Origin: Eriocheir sinensis
Taxonomy: Eukaryota > Arthropoda > Malacostraca > Decapoda > Varunidae
Reading direction: 5' to 3'
DNA length: 64,000 nucleotides
Assembly (NCBI RefSeq): GCF_024679095.1
Contig: NW_026111250.1
Location: forward strand, 1-64,000
Shown: one piece after another, positions 44,898 through 64,000 of the stretch
How positions within the stretch are numbered: the stretch's first letter is position 1
How the letters are laid out: every line of letters begins with the position of its first letter
Made by a program: the position numbers and the translations under genes
The notes under the pieces: generated by a model
The model's input: only the letters and a program-made list of their open reading frames with translations
Told to the model about the DNA's origin: nothing
The model's database searches: none

Positions 44898-46910
44898 AAT
44901 TTTGTGTTTTTTGTATATTTATTTTCATACAAATTTAAATTATTTTTGTTTATTTTTGCATATAGTTTTATACAAACTTAGGTTATTTTAAGAGTATTTT
45001 GTATATCTATTTTCATACAAATACACATTCTTTTATTGATATTTTGTTTATTTATTTTGACGAGAATTTAAATTATTTAATGTGTATTTTGTATATATAT
45101 TTTTATACGTATTTACATCATTTCATGTGTATTTTGTATATATCTTTCTATAGAAATCTACGTTATATTATGTGTATTCGTATATAGATTTTTAAACAAA
45201 TTTACACTTTTATGTGTATTTTGCATATTTTTTCATTACAAATTTACCTTATTGTATATGCATTTTGAATATTAATTTTAATACAAATTTAATTATTCTA
45301 TATGTATTTTTGTATATGTATTTTTATAAAAATATGCTTTATTTTATGGGTATTTTGCATCTTTATTTTCATACAAATTTAAATTATTTTATTGAAATTC
45401 TGCTCATTCATTTTGATACGATTTGACTTTATTCTATGTGTATTTTGTATATATTTTTCAAACAAATTTACGTTATTTTATGTGTATTTGTTTATATATT
45501 CTGACACAAATTTACAATATTTTATGGGTATTTTGTATATATATTTCAAAAGAATTTACCTAGTTTTATGTGTATTTTGAATATCTATTTTCATACAAAC
45601 TCAAATTATTTTTATGTATTTTTGTATATATTTCAATACAAATTTTAGTTATGTGTATTTTGTAAATCTATTTTCATTCAAATATATATTATTTTATTGG
45701 TATTTTGTTGATTTATATTGATACGAGTTTACATTATTTTATATGTACTTTTTATATATATTTTTATACGCATTTACATTATTTAATATTTATTTTGAAT
45801 ATATAATTTTATACAAATTCATAGTATTTTATGTGTATTTGTATATATATTTTCATATAAATTTACATTATTTTATGTGTATTTTGTACATATATTTCAT
45901 TACAAATTTACCTTATTTTATGTTTATTTTGTATGTGTATTTTGTACATTTATATTTATAAAAATACACATTCTTTTATTGGTATTTTGTTTATTTATTT
46001 TGTTTCGAATTTATATTATTTTATGTGTATTTTGTTTACATTTTTTTATACGTATTTACCTAATTTTATGTGTATTTTGTATATATATTTTTATAGAAAT
46101 CTACGTTATTTTATGTGTATTCGTATATATATTTTGAAACAAATTTACTTTGTTTTATATGTATTTTTGCATATCTCTTTCAATAGAAGTTTACCTTATT
46201 GTATGTGCATTTTGTATATTCATTTCAATACAAATTTAAATATTTTATGTGTATTTTGGTATATATATTTTTATAAGAAATGCGCTATTTGATGGGAATT
46301 TTGCATCTTTATTTTCATACAAATTTACATTATTTTATTAATATTCTGTGTATTTATTTTGATACGATCTTACATTATTCTATTTGTTTTTTGTATATAT
46401 TTTTTTTATACATATTTACATTATTTAATGTACATCTTGCATATATATTTCATACAAACTTATTATCTATTATTTATTTTCATACAAATACACATTCTTT
46501 TCATAATATTTTGTTTATTTATTTTGACACGAATTTACATTACTTAATTTGTATTTTATATATATATTTTTATACGTATTTACATAATTTCATGTGTATT
46601 TTGTATATATATTTCTATAGAAATCTTCGTTATTTTATGTGTATTCGTATATATTTTGAAACAAATTTACAATGTTTTATTTGTATTTTGCGTTTTTTTT
46701 CAATACAAATTTACCTAATTGTATGTGCATTTTGTATATTAATTTTAATACAAATTTAATTATTCTATGTGTATTTTTGTATATGTATTTAAAAAAAAAT
46801 ATATGCTTTATCTTATGGGTATTTTGCATCTTTGTTTTCATACAAATTTAAATTATTTTATTGATATTCTGTGTACTTATTTTGATACGATTTTACATTA
46901 TTCTATGTAT
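44898..46910 (+). repeat. Satellite block, T-rich strand on top
   Basis: It contains type b (near 45330), then a jump to d-like and a (AATGCGCTATTTGATGGG near 46279) slots. It ends in a type b run with the CATTCTTTTCATAATATT monomer near 46495. It is the probable donor of the sequence that follows the truncation at 37748. Confidence 0.83.
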
Positions 46911-47003
46911 AACAAAAATAAATACAGAATACACAAAAATAGATATGCAAAATACATATAAACAATGTAAATTTGTTTCAAAATATATATATGAATACAC
47001 ATG
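46911..47003 (-). repeat. Short inverted satellite island
   Basis: About 93 bp of A-rich-strand monomers, including the GTTTCAAAATATATAT slot, joined on both sides to T-rich-strand sequence at non-equivalent monomer positions. Confidence 0.78.
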
Positions 47004-51863
<4,860 letters not shown>

Positions 51864-54621
51864 ATATAGAGTAAATTTCTATGAAAATATATATTCAAAA
51901 TACATATAAAATTATGTAAATAAGTATAAAAATATATATATCATATACACCTAAAAAAAATGAAAATTCGTATCAAAATAAATAAATAAAATTCCGATAA
52001 AAGAACGTATATTTGTAGGAAAATAAATATACAAAATACACATAAAATTACAAAAATTTGAATAAAAATATATACAAAAATACACACAATTAATTTCAAT
52101 TTGTATGAAAATAGACACACAAAATACACATATAATTAGTTAAATTTGTATTTAAATATATGTACTAAATTTACATAAAATAATGTAAATTTGTATGAAA
52201 TGAAAACAAATTCACATAAAATAACGTACATTGGATTAAAAATAGATATACAAAATATACATAGAATAATGTAAAATCGTATCAAAATAAATACACAGAA
52301 TATCAATAAAATAATGTAATTTTGTATGAAAATAAAGATGCAAAATACCCATAAAATAAAGCATATTTTATAAAAATACATATACAAAAATACACATAGA
52401 ATAGCTAAATTTGTATTAAAATTAATATACAAAATGCACGTACAATAAGGTAAATTTGTATTGAAAAAATATGCAAAATGCACATAAAACAATGTATATT
52501 TGTTTCAAAATATATATACGAATACACATAAAATAACGTATATTTCTATAGAAATATATATACAAAATACACATGAAATTACGTAAATACGTATAAAATA
52601 TATATACGCAATACACATTAAATAATGTAAATTCGCATCAAAATAAATAAACAAAATATCAATAAAAGAATGTGTATTTGTATGAAAATAGATATACAAA
52701 ATACACATAAAATATTGTAAATTTGTATAAAACTCTATACAAAAATACACAAAAAATAATTTAAATTTGTATAAAATATATATACAAAATACACATGAAA
52801 TTAGGTAAATTTCTATTGAAATACATATACAAAATACACATAAAATAATGTAAATTTGAATAAAAATATATAAACAAATTCACTTAAAATAACGAAAATT
52901 TGTATGAAATATATATAGAAAATACACATTAAATAATGTAAATATGTATAGAAAAATATATACAAAACACAAATAGAATAATGTAAAATAGTATCAAAAT
53001 AAATACACAGAATATTAATAAAATAATGTAAATTTGTATGAAAATAAAGATGCAAAATACCCATAAAACAACGCATTTTTTATGAAAATATATATACCAA
53101 AATGCACATAAAATATTTAAATTTGTATTACAATAAATATACAAAATGCACATACAATAAGGTAAATTTGTATTGAAATAGATATGCAAAATACATATAA
53201 AACAATGTAAATTTGTTTCAAAATATACATACGAATACACATAAAATAACGTAGATTTCTATAAAATATATATAAAAAATACACATAAAATGAAGTAAAA
53301 ACGTATAAGAAAATGTATACAAAATACACATAAAATAATGTAAATTCGTATCAAAATAAATAAACTAAATGCCAATAAAAGAATGTTTACTTGTATAAAT
53401 ATAAATATACAAAATACACATAAAATAACGTAAAATTGTATAAAACTATATACAAAAATAAACAAAAATAATTAAATTTGTATGAAAATAGATATACAAA
53501 AGACACATAAAATAAGCTAAATTTGAATTGAAATAAATATAGAAAATACATAAATTAATGTAAATTTGTATCAAAATATATATTCAAATACACATATAAT
53601 AACGCAAATTTGTATAAAAATATATAAACAAAATACACATTAAATAATGTAAATACGTATAAAAGATATGTACGTAATGTAAAAATTTATAAAATTAAAG
53701 ATGCAAAATACCCATAAAATATCTCATATTTAAAAAAAAATATATACAAAAATACACATAAAATAATTAAATTTGTACTAAAATAAATATACAAAATACA
53801 CATACAATAAGGTAGATTTTTATTGAAATAGATATGCAAAAAACACATAAAATAATGAAACTTTTTATCAAAATATATACGAATACACACAATAAAATTA
53901 CGTAATTTTTTATGAAAATGTATATACAAAATACACATAAAATAATGTAAATACATAGAAAAATATATATACAAAATACACATAAAATAATGTAAATTCG
54001 TATCAAAATAAATAAACAAAATTTCCTCAAAAAGAATGTATATGTGTAGGAAAATATATATACAAAATACAAATAAAAAAAAATTGTATAAAAATAATAC
54101 AAAAATACACAAAAATAATTTAAATTTGTTTGAAAATAGATATGCAAAATACAAATGAAATTAGGCAAATTTTTATTAAAATACATATACAAAATACACA
54201 TAAAATAATGTAAATTTGTATGAAAATATATAAACAAATACACATAAGATAACGTAAATTTCCATAAAATATATGTACAAATTATACATTAAATAATGTA
54301 AATATGTCTAAAAATATATATACAAAATACACAGAATAACGTAAAATCGTATCAAAATAAATAAACAGACAATCAATAAAATAATGTAAATTTGTATGAA
54401 AATAAAGATGCAAAATACCCATATAATAACGCATATTTGTTTAAAAATATATATACAAAAATACACATAAGATAATTAAATTTGCATCAAAATAAATATA
54501 CAAAAGCCACATACAATAAAGAAAATTTGTATTGAAATAGATATGCGAAATACACATAAATAATGTAAATTTGTATCAAAATATATATACGAATACACAT
54601 AAAATAGAGTAAATTTCTATG

Positions 54622-54796
<175 letters not shown>

Positions 54797-57498
54797 AATA
54801 CACCTAAAATAATGAAAACTCGTATCAAAATAAATAAACAAAATTCCGATAAAAGAACGAATATTTGTAGGAAAATAAATATACAAAATTCACATAAAAT
54901 TACGAAAATTTGAATAAAAAAATATACTAAAATACAAAATATTAATTTCAATTTGTATGAAAATAGATATACATAATACACATATAATTAGTTAAATTTG
55001 TATTTAAATACATGCACAAAATACACATAAAATAATGTAAATTTGTATGAAATGAAAACAAATTCACATAAAATAACGTTCATTTGTATGAAATATATAT
55101 ACAAAATATACATAGAATAATGTAAAATCGTATCAAAATAAATACACAGAATATCAATAAAATAAGGTAAATTTGTATGAAAATAAAGATGCAAAATACC
55201 CATAAAATAAAGCATTTTTTTATGAAAATACATATACAAAAATACACATAGAATAATTAAATTTGTATTAAAATTAATATACAAAATGCACGTACAATAA
55301 GGTAAATTTATATTAAAAAAATATGCAAAATGCACATAAAACAATGTATATTTGTTTCAAAATATATATACGAATACACATAAAATAACATATATTTCTA
55401 TAGAAATATATATACAAAATACACATGAAATGACGTAAATACGTATAAAAATATATATACACAATACACATTAAATAATGTGAATTCGCGTCAAAATAAA
55501 TAAACAAAATATCAGTAAAAAATGTGTATTTGTATGAAAATAGATATACAAAATACACATAAAATATTTTAAATCTATATAAAACTCTTTTTATAAAAAT
55601 ATATATATCAAAATAATAAAAAAATTAAATTTGTATTACAATAAATATACAAAATGCACATACAATAAGGTAGATTTATATTGAAATAGATATGCTAAAT
55701 ACATATAAAACAGTGTAAATTTGCTTCAAAATATATATACCAATACACATAAAATAACGTAGATTACTATAAAAATATATATACAAAATACACATTAAAT
55801 GTAGTAAATACGTATAAGAAAATGTATACAAAGTACACATAAAATAATTAAATTTGTATTAAAATAAATATACAAAATACACATACAATAATCTATATTA
55901 AAATAGATATGCAAAATAAACATAAAATAATGTAAATTTGTATCAAATCATATACGAATACACACAATAAAATAACGTAAATTTTTATGAAAATATATAT
56001 AAAAAATACACATAAAATAATGTAAATACGTAGAAAAATATATATACAAAATACACATAAAATTATGTAAATTCTTATGAAAATAAATGAACAAAATTCC
56101 ACTAAAAGAATGTAGGAAAATATAAATACAAAATACAAATAAAATAACTAAAATTTGTATAAAAATATATAAAAAATACATAAAATAATTTAAATTTGTT
56201 TGAAAATAGATATGCAAAATACACATAAAATTAGGCAAATCTGTATTGAAATACATATACAAATTACACATATAATATTGTAAATTTGTATGAAAATATA
56301 TAAACAAATACACATAAAATAGCGTAAATTTATATAAAATATATATTCAAAATATACATTAAATAATGTAAATGTGTATAAAAATATATATACAAAATAC
56401 ACATAGAATAATGTAAAATCGTATCAAAATAAATAAACAGAATATCAATAAAATAATGTAAATTTGTATGAAAATAAAGATGCAAAATACCCAAATAATA
56501 ACGCATATTTTTACAAAAATACACATAAAATAATTAAATTTGTATTAAAATAAATATACAAAATACACATACAATATGGTAAATTTGTATTGAAATAGAT
56601 ATGCAAAATAAACATAAATAATGTAAATTTGTATCAAAATATATATACGAGTACCCATAAAATAGAATAAATTTCTATGAAAATATATATTCAAAACACA
56701 AATAAAATGATATAAATAAGTATAAAAATATACATATCAAATACACCTAAAATAATGTAAATTCGTATAAAAACAAATAAACAAACTTACGATAAAAGAT
56801 GCAAGATACACATTAAATAATGTAAATATGTATAAAAAAAATATATACAAAAAACAAATAGAATAATGTGAAATCGTATCAAAATAAATACACCGAATAT
56901 TAATAAAATAATGTAAATTTGTATGAAAATAAAGATGCAAAATTCCCATCAAATAGCGCATTTCTTATAAAAATATATATACCAAAATACACATAAAATA
57001 TTTAAATTTGTATTGAAATAAATATACAAAATGCACATACAATAAGGTAAATTTGTATTGAAAGAGATATGCAAAAATACATATTAAACAATGTAAATTT
57101 GTTTCAAAATATATATACGAATACACATAAAATAACGTAGATTTCTATAAAAATATATATACAAAATACACATAAAATTAAGTAAATACGTATAAAAATA
57201 GATATACAAAATACACATAGAATAATGTAAAATTGTTTAAAAAAAAAAAAAACAGAATATAAATAATATAATGTAAATTTGTATGAAAAAAAAAGCAAAA
57301 TACCCATAAAATAAAGAATATTTTTATAAAAATACATATACAAAAATACACATTGCATAATTAAATTTGTATTAAAATTAATATACAAAATGCATATACA
57401 ATAAGGTAAATTTGTATTGAAAAAATATGCAAAATACACATAAAACAGTGTAAATTTATTTCAAATGAAATCAACGTAGATTCTATAGAAATATATAT

Positions 57499-57706
<208 letters not shown>

Positions 57707-58171
57707 CACATTAAATAATGTAAATTCGCGTCAAAGTAAATAAACAAAATATCAATAAAAGAATGTGTATTTGTATGAAAATAGATATACAATATACACA
57801 TAAAATCACCTAAATTTGTATAAAACTATATACAAAATTACACAAAAATAATTTTAATTTGTATGAAAATAAATATACAAAATACACATAAAATTAGGTA
57901 AATTTGTATTGAAATACATTTACAAAATACACATAAAATAATGTAAATTTGAATGAAAATATATAAACAAATACACTTAAAATAACGTAAATTTGTATAA
58001 AATATATATAAAAAATACACATTAAATAATGTAAATATGTATAAAAGAATATATACAAAACACAAATAGAATAATATAAAATCGTATCAAAATAAATACA
58101 CAGAATATTAATAAAATAATGTAAATTTGTATTAAAATTAAGATGCAAAATACCCATAAAATAACGCATTT

Positions 58172-58969
58172 TTTATTTGTATCTACATTATTTTATGTAT
58201 TTTGTATATACATTTCAATTCAAATTTAGCTTATTTTATCTGTATTTTGTATATCTATTTTCATACGAATTTAATTACTTCTGTGTATTTTTGCATATAG
58301 TTTTATACAAATTTACGTTATTTTATGTGTATTTTGTATATTTATATTTATACAAATACACATTCTTTTATTGGTATTTTGTTTATTTATTTTGATACGA
58401 ATTTACAGTATTTTATGTGTATTTTGTATACATTTTCTTATACGTATTTACTTCATTTTATGTGTATTTTGTATATATATTTTTCTACAAATCTACGTTA
58501 TTTTATGTGTATTCGTATATATATTTTGAAACAAATTTACATTGTTTTATATGTATTTTGCATATCTATTTCAATACAGATTTACCTTATTGTATGTGTA
58601 TTTCGTATATTTATTTTAATACAAATTAATTTTTTCATGTGTATTTTGGTATATATATTTTTATAAAAAATGCGTTATTTAATGGGTATTTTGCATCTTT
58701 ATTTTCATACAAATTTACATTGTTTTATTAATATTCTGTGTATTTATTTTGATACGATTTTACATTATTCAATTTGTGTTTTGTATATATTTGTTCATAC
58801 ATATTTACATTATTTAATGTGTATTTTGTATATTTTAAAACAAATTTACGTTATTTTATGCGCATCTGTTAAAATATTTTGATACAAATTTACATTATTT
58901 TATGTATTTTGTATATATATTTCAATATAAATTTAGTTTATTTTATGTATATTTTGTATATCTATATTC
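58172..58969 (+). repeat. Satellite block, direct copy of 50.06-50.65 kb
   Basis: T-rich-strand monomers share private variants with 50060-50650 (TTTTATCTGTATTTTG, ATACGAATTTAATTACTTC, CAATACAGATTTACC). The block is flanked by A-rich-strand arrays on both sides, so it is a transposed or duplicated insert. After about 58830 it jumps to other slots. Confidence 0.83.
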
Positions 58970-61900
58970 ATTTGTATCAAAATAAATAAACAAAATAGCA
59001 ATAAAATAATGTAAATTTGTATGAGAAAACATATACAAATACACATAAAATAACGCAAATTTCTAAAAAAATATATGTACAAAAATGCACATAAAATAAA
59101 GTAAATTTGCAAATTTGTATTGAAATAGATATGCAAAATACATATAAAACAAAGTAAATTTGTTTCAAAATATATATACGAATACACATAAAATAACGTA
59201 GATTTCTATAAAAATATATACAAAATACACATAAAATGAAGTAAATACGTATAAAAAATGAATACAAAAAAAAACCTAAAAATCGTATCAAAATAAATAA
59301 ACAAAATACCAGTAAAAGAATGTGTATTTGTGAAAATATAAATATACAAAATACACATAAAATATCGTAAATTTGTATAAAACTATATACAAAAATACAC
59401 GGAAGTAATTAAATTTGTATGAAAATATATATACAAAATACAGCTAAAATAAGCTAAATTTGAATTGAAATGTACATACAAAATACATAAAATAATGTAA
59501 ATCTGTATCAAAATATTTATACAAATCCATATAATAACGCAGATTTGTTTAAAAATATATAAACAAAATACACATTAAGTAATGTAAATACGTATAAAAA
59601 GTATGTACAAAATACACATATAATCATGTAATTCGTATCAAAATAAATAAACAAAATAGCAATAAAATAATGTAAATTTGTATGAGAAAACACATACAAA
59701 TAACGCAAATTTCTATAAAAATATATGTACAAAAATGCACATAAAATAAAGTAAATTTGCAAAAAAATATATATATACAAAACATACACTAAATAATGTA
59801 AATGCGTACATAAAATAACCTAAATTTGTATAAAACTATATACAAAAATACACAAAAATAATTTAAATTTGTTTGAAAAGAAATATACAAAATACACATA
59901 AAATTAGGTAAATTTGTATTGAAATACATATACAAAATACACATCAAATAATGTAAATTTGAATGAAAATATATAAAAAAATACACTTAAAATAACGTAA
60001 ATTTGTATAAAATATATATGCAAGATACACATTAAATAATGTAAATGTGTATAAAAAATATATATACAAAAAACAAATAGAATAATGTAAAATCGTATCA
60101 AAATAAATACACAGAATATCAATAAAATAATGTAAATTTGTATGAAAATAAAGATACAAAATTCCCAAAAATTATCGCATTTTTTATAAAAATATATTTA
60201 CCAAAATACACATAAAATATTTAAATTTGTATTGAAATAAATATACAAAATGCATATACAGTAAGGTAAATTTGTATTGAAAGAGATATTCCAAAATACA
60301 TATAAAACAATGTAAATTTGTTTCAAAATATATATACGAATACACATAAAATAAAATTGATTTCTATAGAAATATATATTCAAAATACATATGAAATTAT
60401 GTAAATACGTGTAAAAATATATATACAAAATACATATCAAATAATGTAAATTCGTGTCAAAATAAATAAACAAAATATCATGAAAAGAATGTGTATTTGT
60501 ATGAAAATAGATAATAGATAATAAATTTGTATAAAATATATATGCAAGACACACATTAAATAATGTAAATATGTATAAAAAAGTATATACAAAAAACAAA
60601 TAGAATAATGTAACATCGTAACAAAATAAATACACCGAATATTAATAAAATAATGTAAATTTGTATGAAAATAAAGATGCAAAACTCCCATAAAATAGCG
60701 CATTTCTTATAAAAATATATATACCAAAATACACATAAAATATTTAAATTTGCATTGAAATAAATATACAAAATGCACATACAATAAGGTAAGTTTGTAT
60801 TGAAAGAGATATGCAAAAATACATATAAAACAATGTAAATTTGTTTCAAAATATATATACGAATACAAATAAAAAAACGTAGATTTCTATAAAAATATAT
60901 ATACAAAATACACATAAAATAATGTAAACTCGAATTAAAATAAATAAACAAAATACCAATAAAAGAATGTGTATTTGAATAAATATAAATATACTAAATA
61001 CACATACAAAATAAACATAAAATAAGGTAGATTTGTAATAAAATATATGTACAAAATACACATAAAATAATGCAAATTTATATGAAAATATATATACAAA
61101 TACACATAAAATACCATGAATCTGTATAAAAATATATATTCAAAATAAATATTAAATAATGTAAAAGCGTATAAAAATATATATACAAAGTACATATAAA
61201 ATGAAAATTAAGATGCAAAATACCTATAAAATAACGCATTTTTTATAAAATTATTAATACCAAAATACACATAAAATATTTGAACTTGTATTAAAATAAA
61301 TATACAAAATGCACATACAATAAGGTAAATTTGTATTGAAATAGATATGCAAAATACATATAAAATAATGTAACTTTGTTTCAAAATATATATACGAATA
61401 CACATAAAATAACGTAGATTTCTATAAAAATACATATACAAAATACACATAAAATTAAGTAAATACGTATAAAAAAATGTATACAAAATACACATAAAAT
61501 AATGTAAATTCGTATAAATGTAAATAAACAATATACCAATAAAAGAATGTTTATTTGTATAAATATAAATATACAAAATGCACATAAAATAACGTAAATT
61601 TATATAAAACTATATACATAAAATAACGCAAATTTCTATAAAAATATATGTACAAAAATGAACATTAAATAAATTTGCATAAAAATATATATACAAAACA
61701 CACTTACATTAGATAATGTAAATGAGTATAAAGATATGTATACAAAATACCTATGAAATTATCTAAACTCGTATCGAGTTAAATTAAGAAAATATCAATA
61801 AAATAATGTAATTTTGGATGAAAATATATATACAAAATACACATAAAATAATCTAAATACAAATACAAGTATACACATAAAATAATCTAAAATTGAAAGA

Positions 61901-64000
61901 AAGAAATATACAAAATAAACATAAAATAAGGTAAATTTGTAATGAAATATATGAAAAAATACACATAATATAATATAAATTTGTATGAAAATATATATAC
62001 AAATACACATTAAATAACATGAATTTGTATAAAATTTGTATAAAAATATATACTTATACAAACAATAAAATAACGTAATTTTTTTATGAAAATGTATATA
62101 CAAAATACACATAAAATAATTTAAATACGTAGAAAAATATATATACAAAAAAAACATAAGATAATGTAAATTTGTATGAAAATATATAAGCAAATACACA
62201 TAAAATAATGTAAATTTGGATAAAATATATATACAAAATGAACATTAAATAATGTAAATATGTATAAAAAAAAATATACAAAATATACATAGAATAATGT
62301 TAAATCGTATCAAAATAAATAAAGAGAATATCAATAAAATAATGTAAATTTGTATGAAAATAAAGATGCAAAATATCCATATAATAACGCATATTTGCAT
62401 AAAAATATATATACAAAAATACAGATAAAATAGTTAAGTTTGTATTAAAATAAATATACAAAATGCACGTACAATAAAGTAAATTTGTATTGAAATAGAT
62501 ATGCAAAATACACATCAATAATGTAAATTTGTATCAAAATATATATACAAATACTCATAAAATAGAGTAAATTTCTATGAAAATATACATACAAAATAGA
62601 TATACAAAATACACATATAACTAGTTAAATTTGTATTTAAATACATGTACAAAAAACACATAAAATAATGTAGATTTGTATGAAATGAAAACAAATACAT
62701 TTTATATAAAATATATATAAAAAATACACATAGAATAAGGTAAAATCATATCAAAATAAATACACAGAATATCAATAAAATAATGTAAATTTGTATGAAA
62801 ATAAAGATGCAAAATACCCATAAAATAAAGCTTTTTTTTTTTAAATACATATACAAAAATGCACATAGAATAATTAAATTTGTATTAAAATTAATATACA
62901 AAATGTACTTACAATAAGATAAATTTGTATTCATAGAATATGGAAAATACACATAAAATAATGTAAATTTGTTTCTAAATATATATACGAATACACATAA
63001 AATAACGTAGATTTCTATAGAAATATATATACAAAATACACTTGAAATAATGTAAATACGTATAAAAATATATATACAAAATACACATTAAATAATGTTA
63101 ATTCGTGTCAAAATAAATAAACAAAATATCATGAAAAGAATGTGTATTTGTATGAAAATAGATATACAAAATACACATAAAATAACCTAAATTTGTATAA
63201 AACTATATACAAAAATACACAAAAATAATTTAAACTTGTATGAAAATAAATATACAAAAAACATATAAAAATAGGTAAATTTGTATTGAAATACATATGC
63301 AAAATACACATAAAATAATGTAAATTTGAATGAAAATATATAAACATATAGACTTAAAATAACGTAAATTTGTATCAAATATATATACAAAAAAAAACAT
63401 TAAATAATGTAAATATGTATAAAAAAATATATACAAAACACAAATAAAATAATGTAAAATCGTATCAAAATAAATACAGAAAATATTAATAAAATAATGT
63501 AAATATGTATGAAAATTAAGATGCAAAATACACATAAAATAACGCATTTTTTATAAAAATATAAAAACGAAAAACATATAATATTTTATATTTTATTAAA
63601 ATAAATAGATATACAAAATACACATAAAAGAAGCTAAATTTTAATTGAAATATATATTCAAAATACATAAAATAATGTAAATTTGTATCAAAATATTTAT
63701 ACAAATACATATATAATAACGTAAATTTGTATAAAAATATATAAACAAAATACACATTAAAAAATGTAAATACGTATAAAAAAATGTAAAAATAAACCAA
63801 TAATCAAGTCATTCGTATCAAAATAAATAAACAAAAAACTAATTAAATAATGTAAATTTGTATGAGAAAACATATACAAAATACACATAAAATAACGTTT
63901 TAAGTTTCTATAAAAATATATGTACAAAACTGCACATAAACTTAGTTTGCATAAAAAAATATATACAAAACACACATTAGATAATGTAAATGAGTATAAA
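58970..64000 (-). repeat. Satellite array, A-rich strand on top, to the window edge
   Basis: The part 60360-63170 is the inverse of the block at 15682-18500 (and of 23401-26200 and 31098-33920). Both ends carry the monomer ATATCATGAAAAGAATGTG (near 60475 and 63127), and the interior keeps the same fusions: GATAATAGATAATAAATTTG near 60510, and the TTTATATAAAATATATATAA junction near 62700. From about 62950 to 63800 it is the inverse of the 43.7-44.7 kb block, and 63790-64000 repeats 42700-42910 directly. The truncated monomer is near 61855. No gene is supported. Confidence 0.87.

Overview
Kind of organism: eukaryotic, most likely a decapod crustacean and probably a crab. The first 2.3 kb is a broken LINE (non-LTR) retrotransposon. 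Its endonuclease and reverse-transcriptase pieces resemble, from memory and without a search, elements that are very abundant in swimming-crab and other decapod genomes. The remaining 61.7 kb is extremely AT-rich satellite DNA with (AT)n tracts, which fits the long-known AT-rich light satellites of crabs. I see no host gene, tRNA, rRNA, CRISPR array or bacterial feature. Layout: 1-2276 is the antisense LINE remnant, with frameshifts and a deleted polymerase core. From 2279 to the window end everything is one satellite family, roughly 1,300-1,350 monomers by division. The monomer is about 45 bp (43-46). In the T-rich sense it begins near TATTTTGTATA, runs through the core ATACAAATTTACATTATTTT and ends in ATGTG. 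Below, '+' means the T-rich strand is on top and '-' means the A-rich strand is on top. Four levels of repetition are visible: (1) the ~45 bp monomer; (2) a 16-monomer higher-order repeat of about 0.7 kb, in which each slot has its own private variants; (3) a block of four diverged 16-mers of about 3 kb, seen most cleanly as direct copies in 2350-10394; (4) a 7.7 kb unit present nearly identically two and a near-complete third time at 14837-22549, 22550-30244 and 30245-37748. The array changes strand about 42 times. One switch (10394/10395) is the centre of a roughly 2 kb palindrome; the others join non-equivalent monomer positions and many are themselves copied with the 7.7 kb unit. Seven long (AT)n tracts interrupt the array, and at least six of them sit at the same phase of the monomer. 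Region by region: 2350-10394 '-', 10395-14936 '+', 14837-37748 the mixed-strand 7.7 kb units, 37749-47003 a mosaic of short blocks, 47004-51863 '+', 51864-58171 '-', 58172-58969 '+', 58970-64000 '-'. The 43.7-51.8 kb and 58.9-64.0 kb regions carry inverted copies of the same segments. How it works together: there is no gene system here. The biology is that of a satellite, probably heterochromatic and possibly centromeric or pericentromeric, evolving by amplification, inversion and microsatellite growth beside a dead retrotransposon. The many long open frames on the T-rich strand are a by-product of a 45 bp (15-codon) monomer that lacks stop triplets, and are not annotated as genes.
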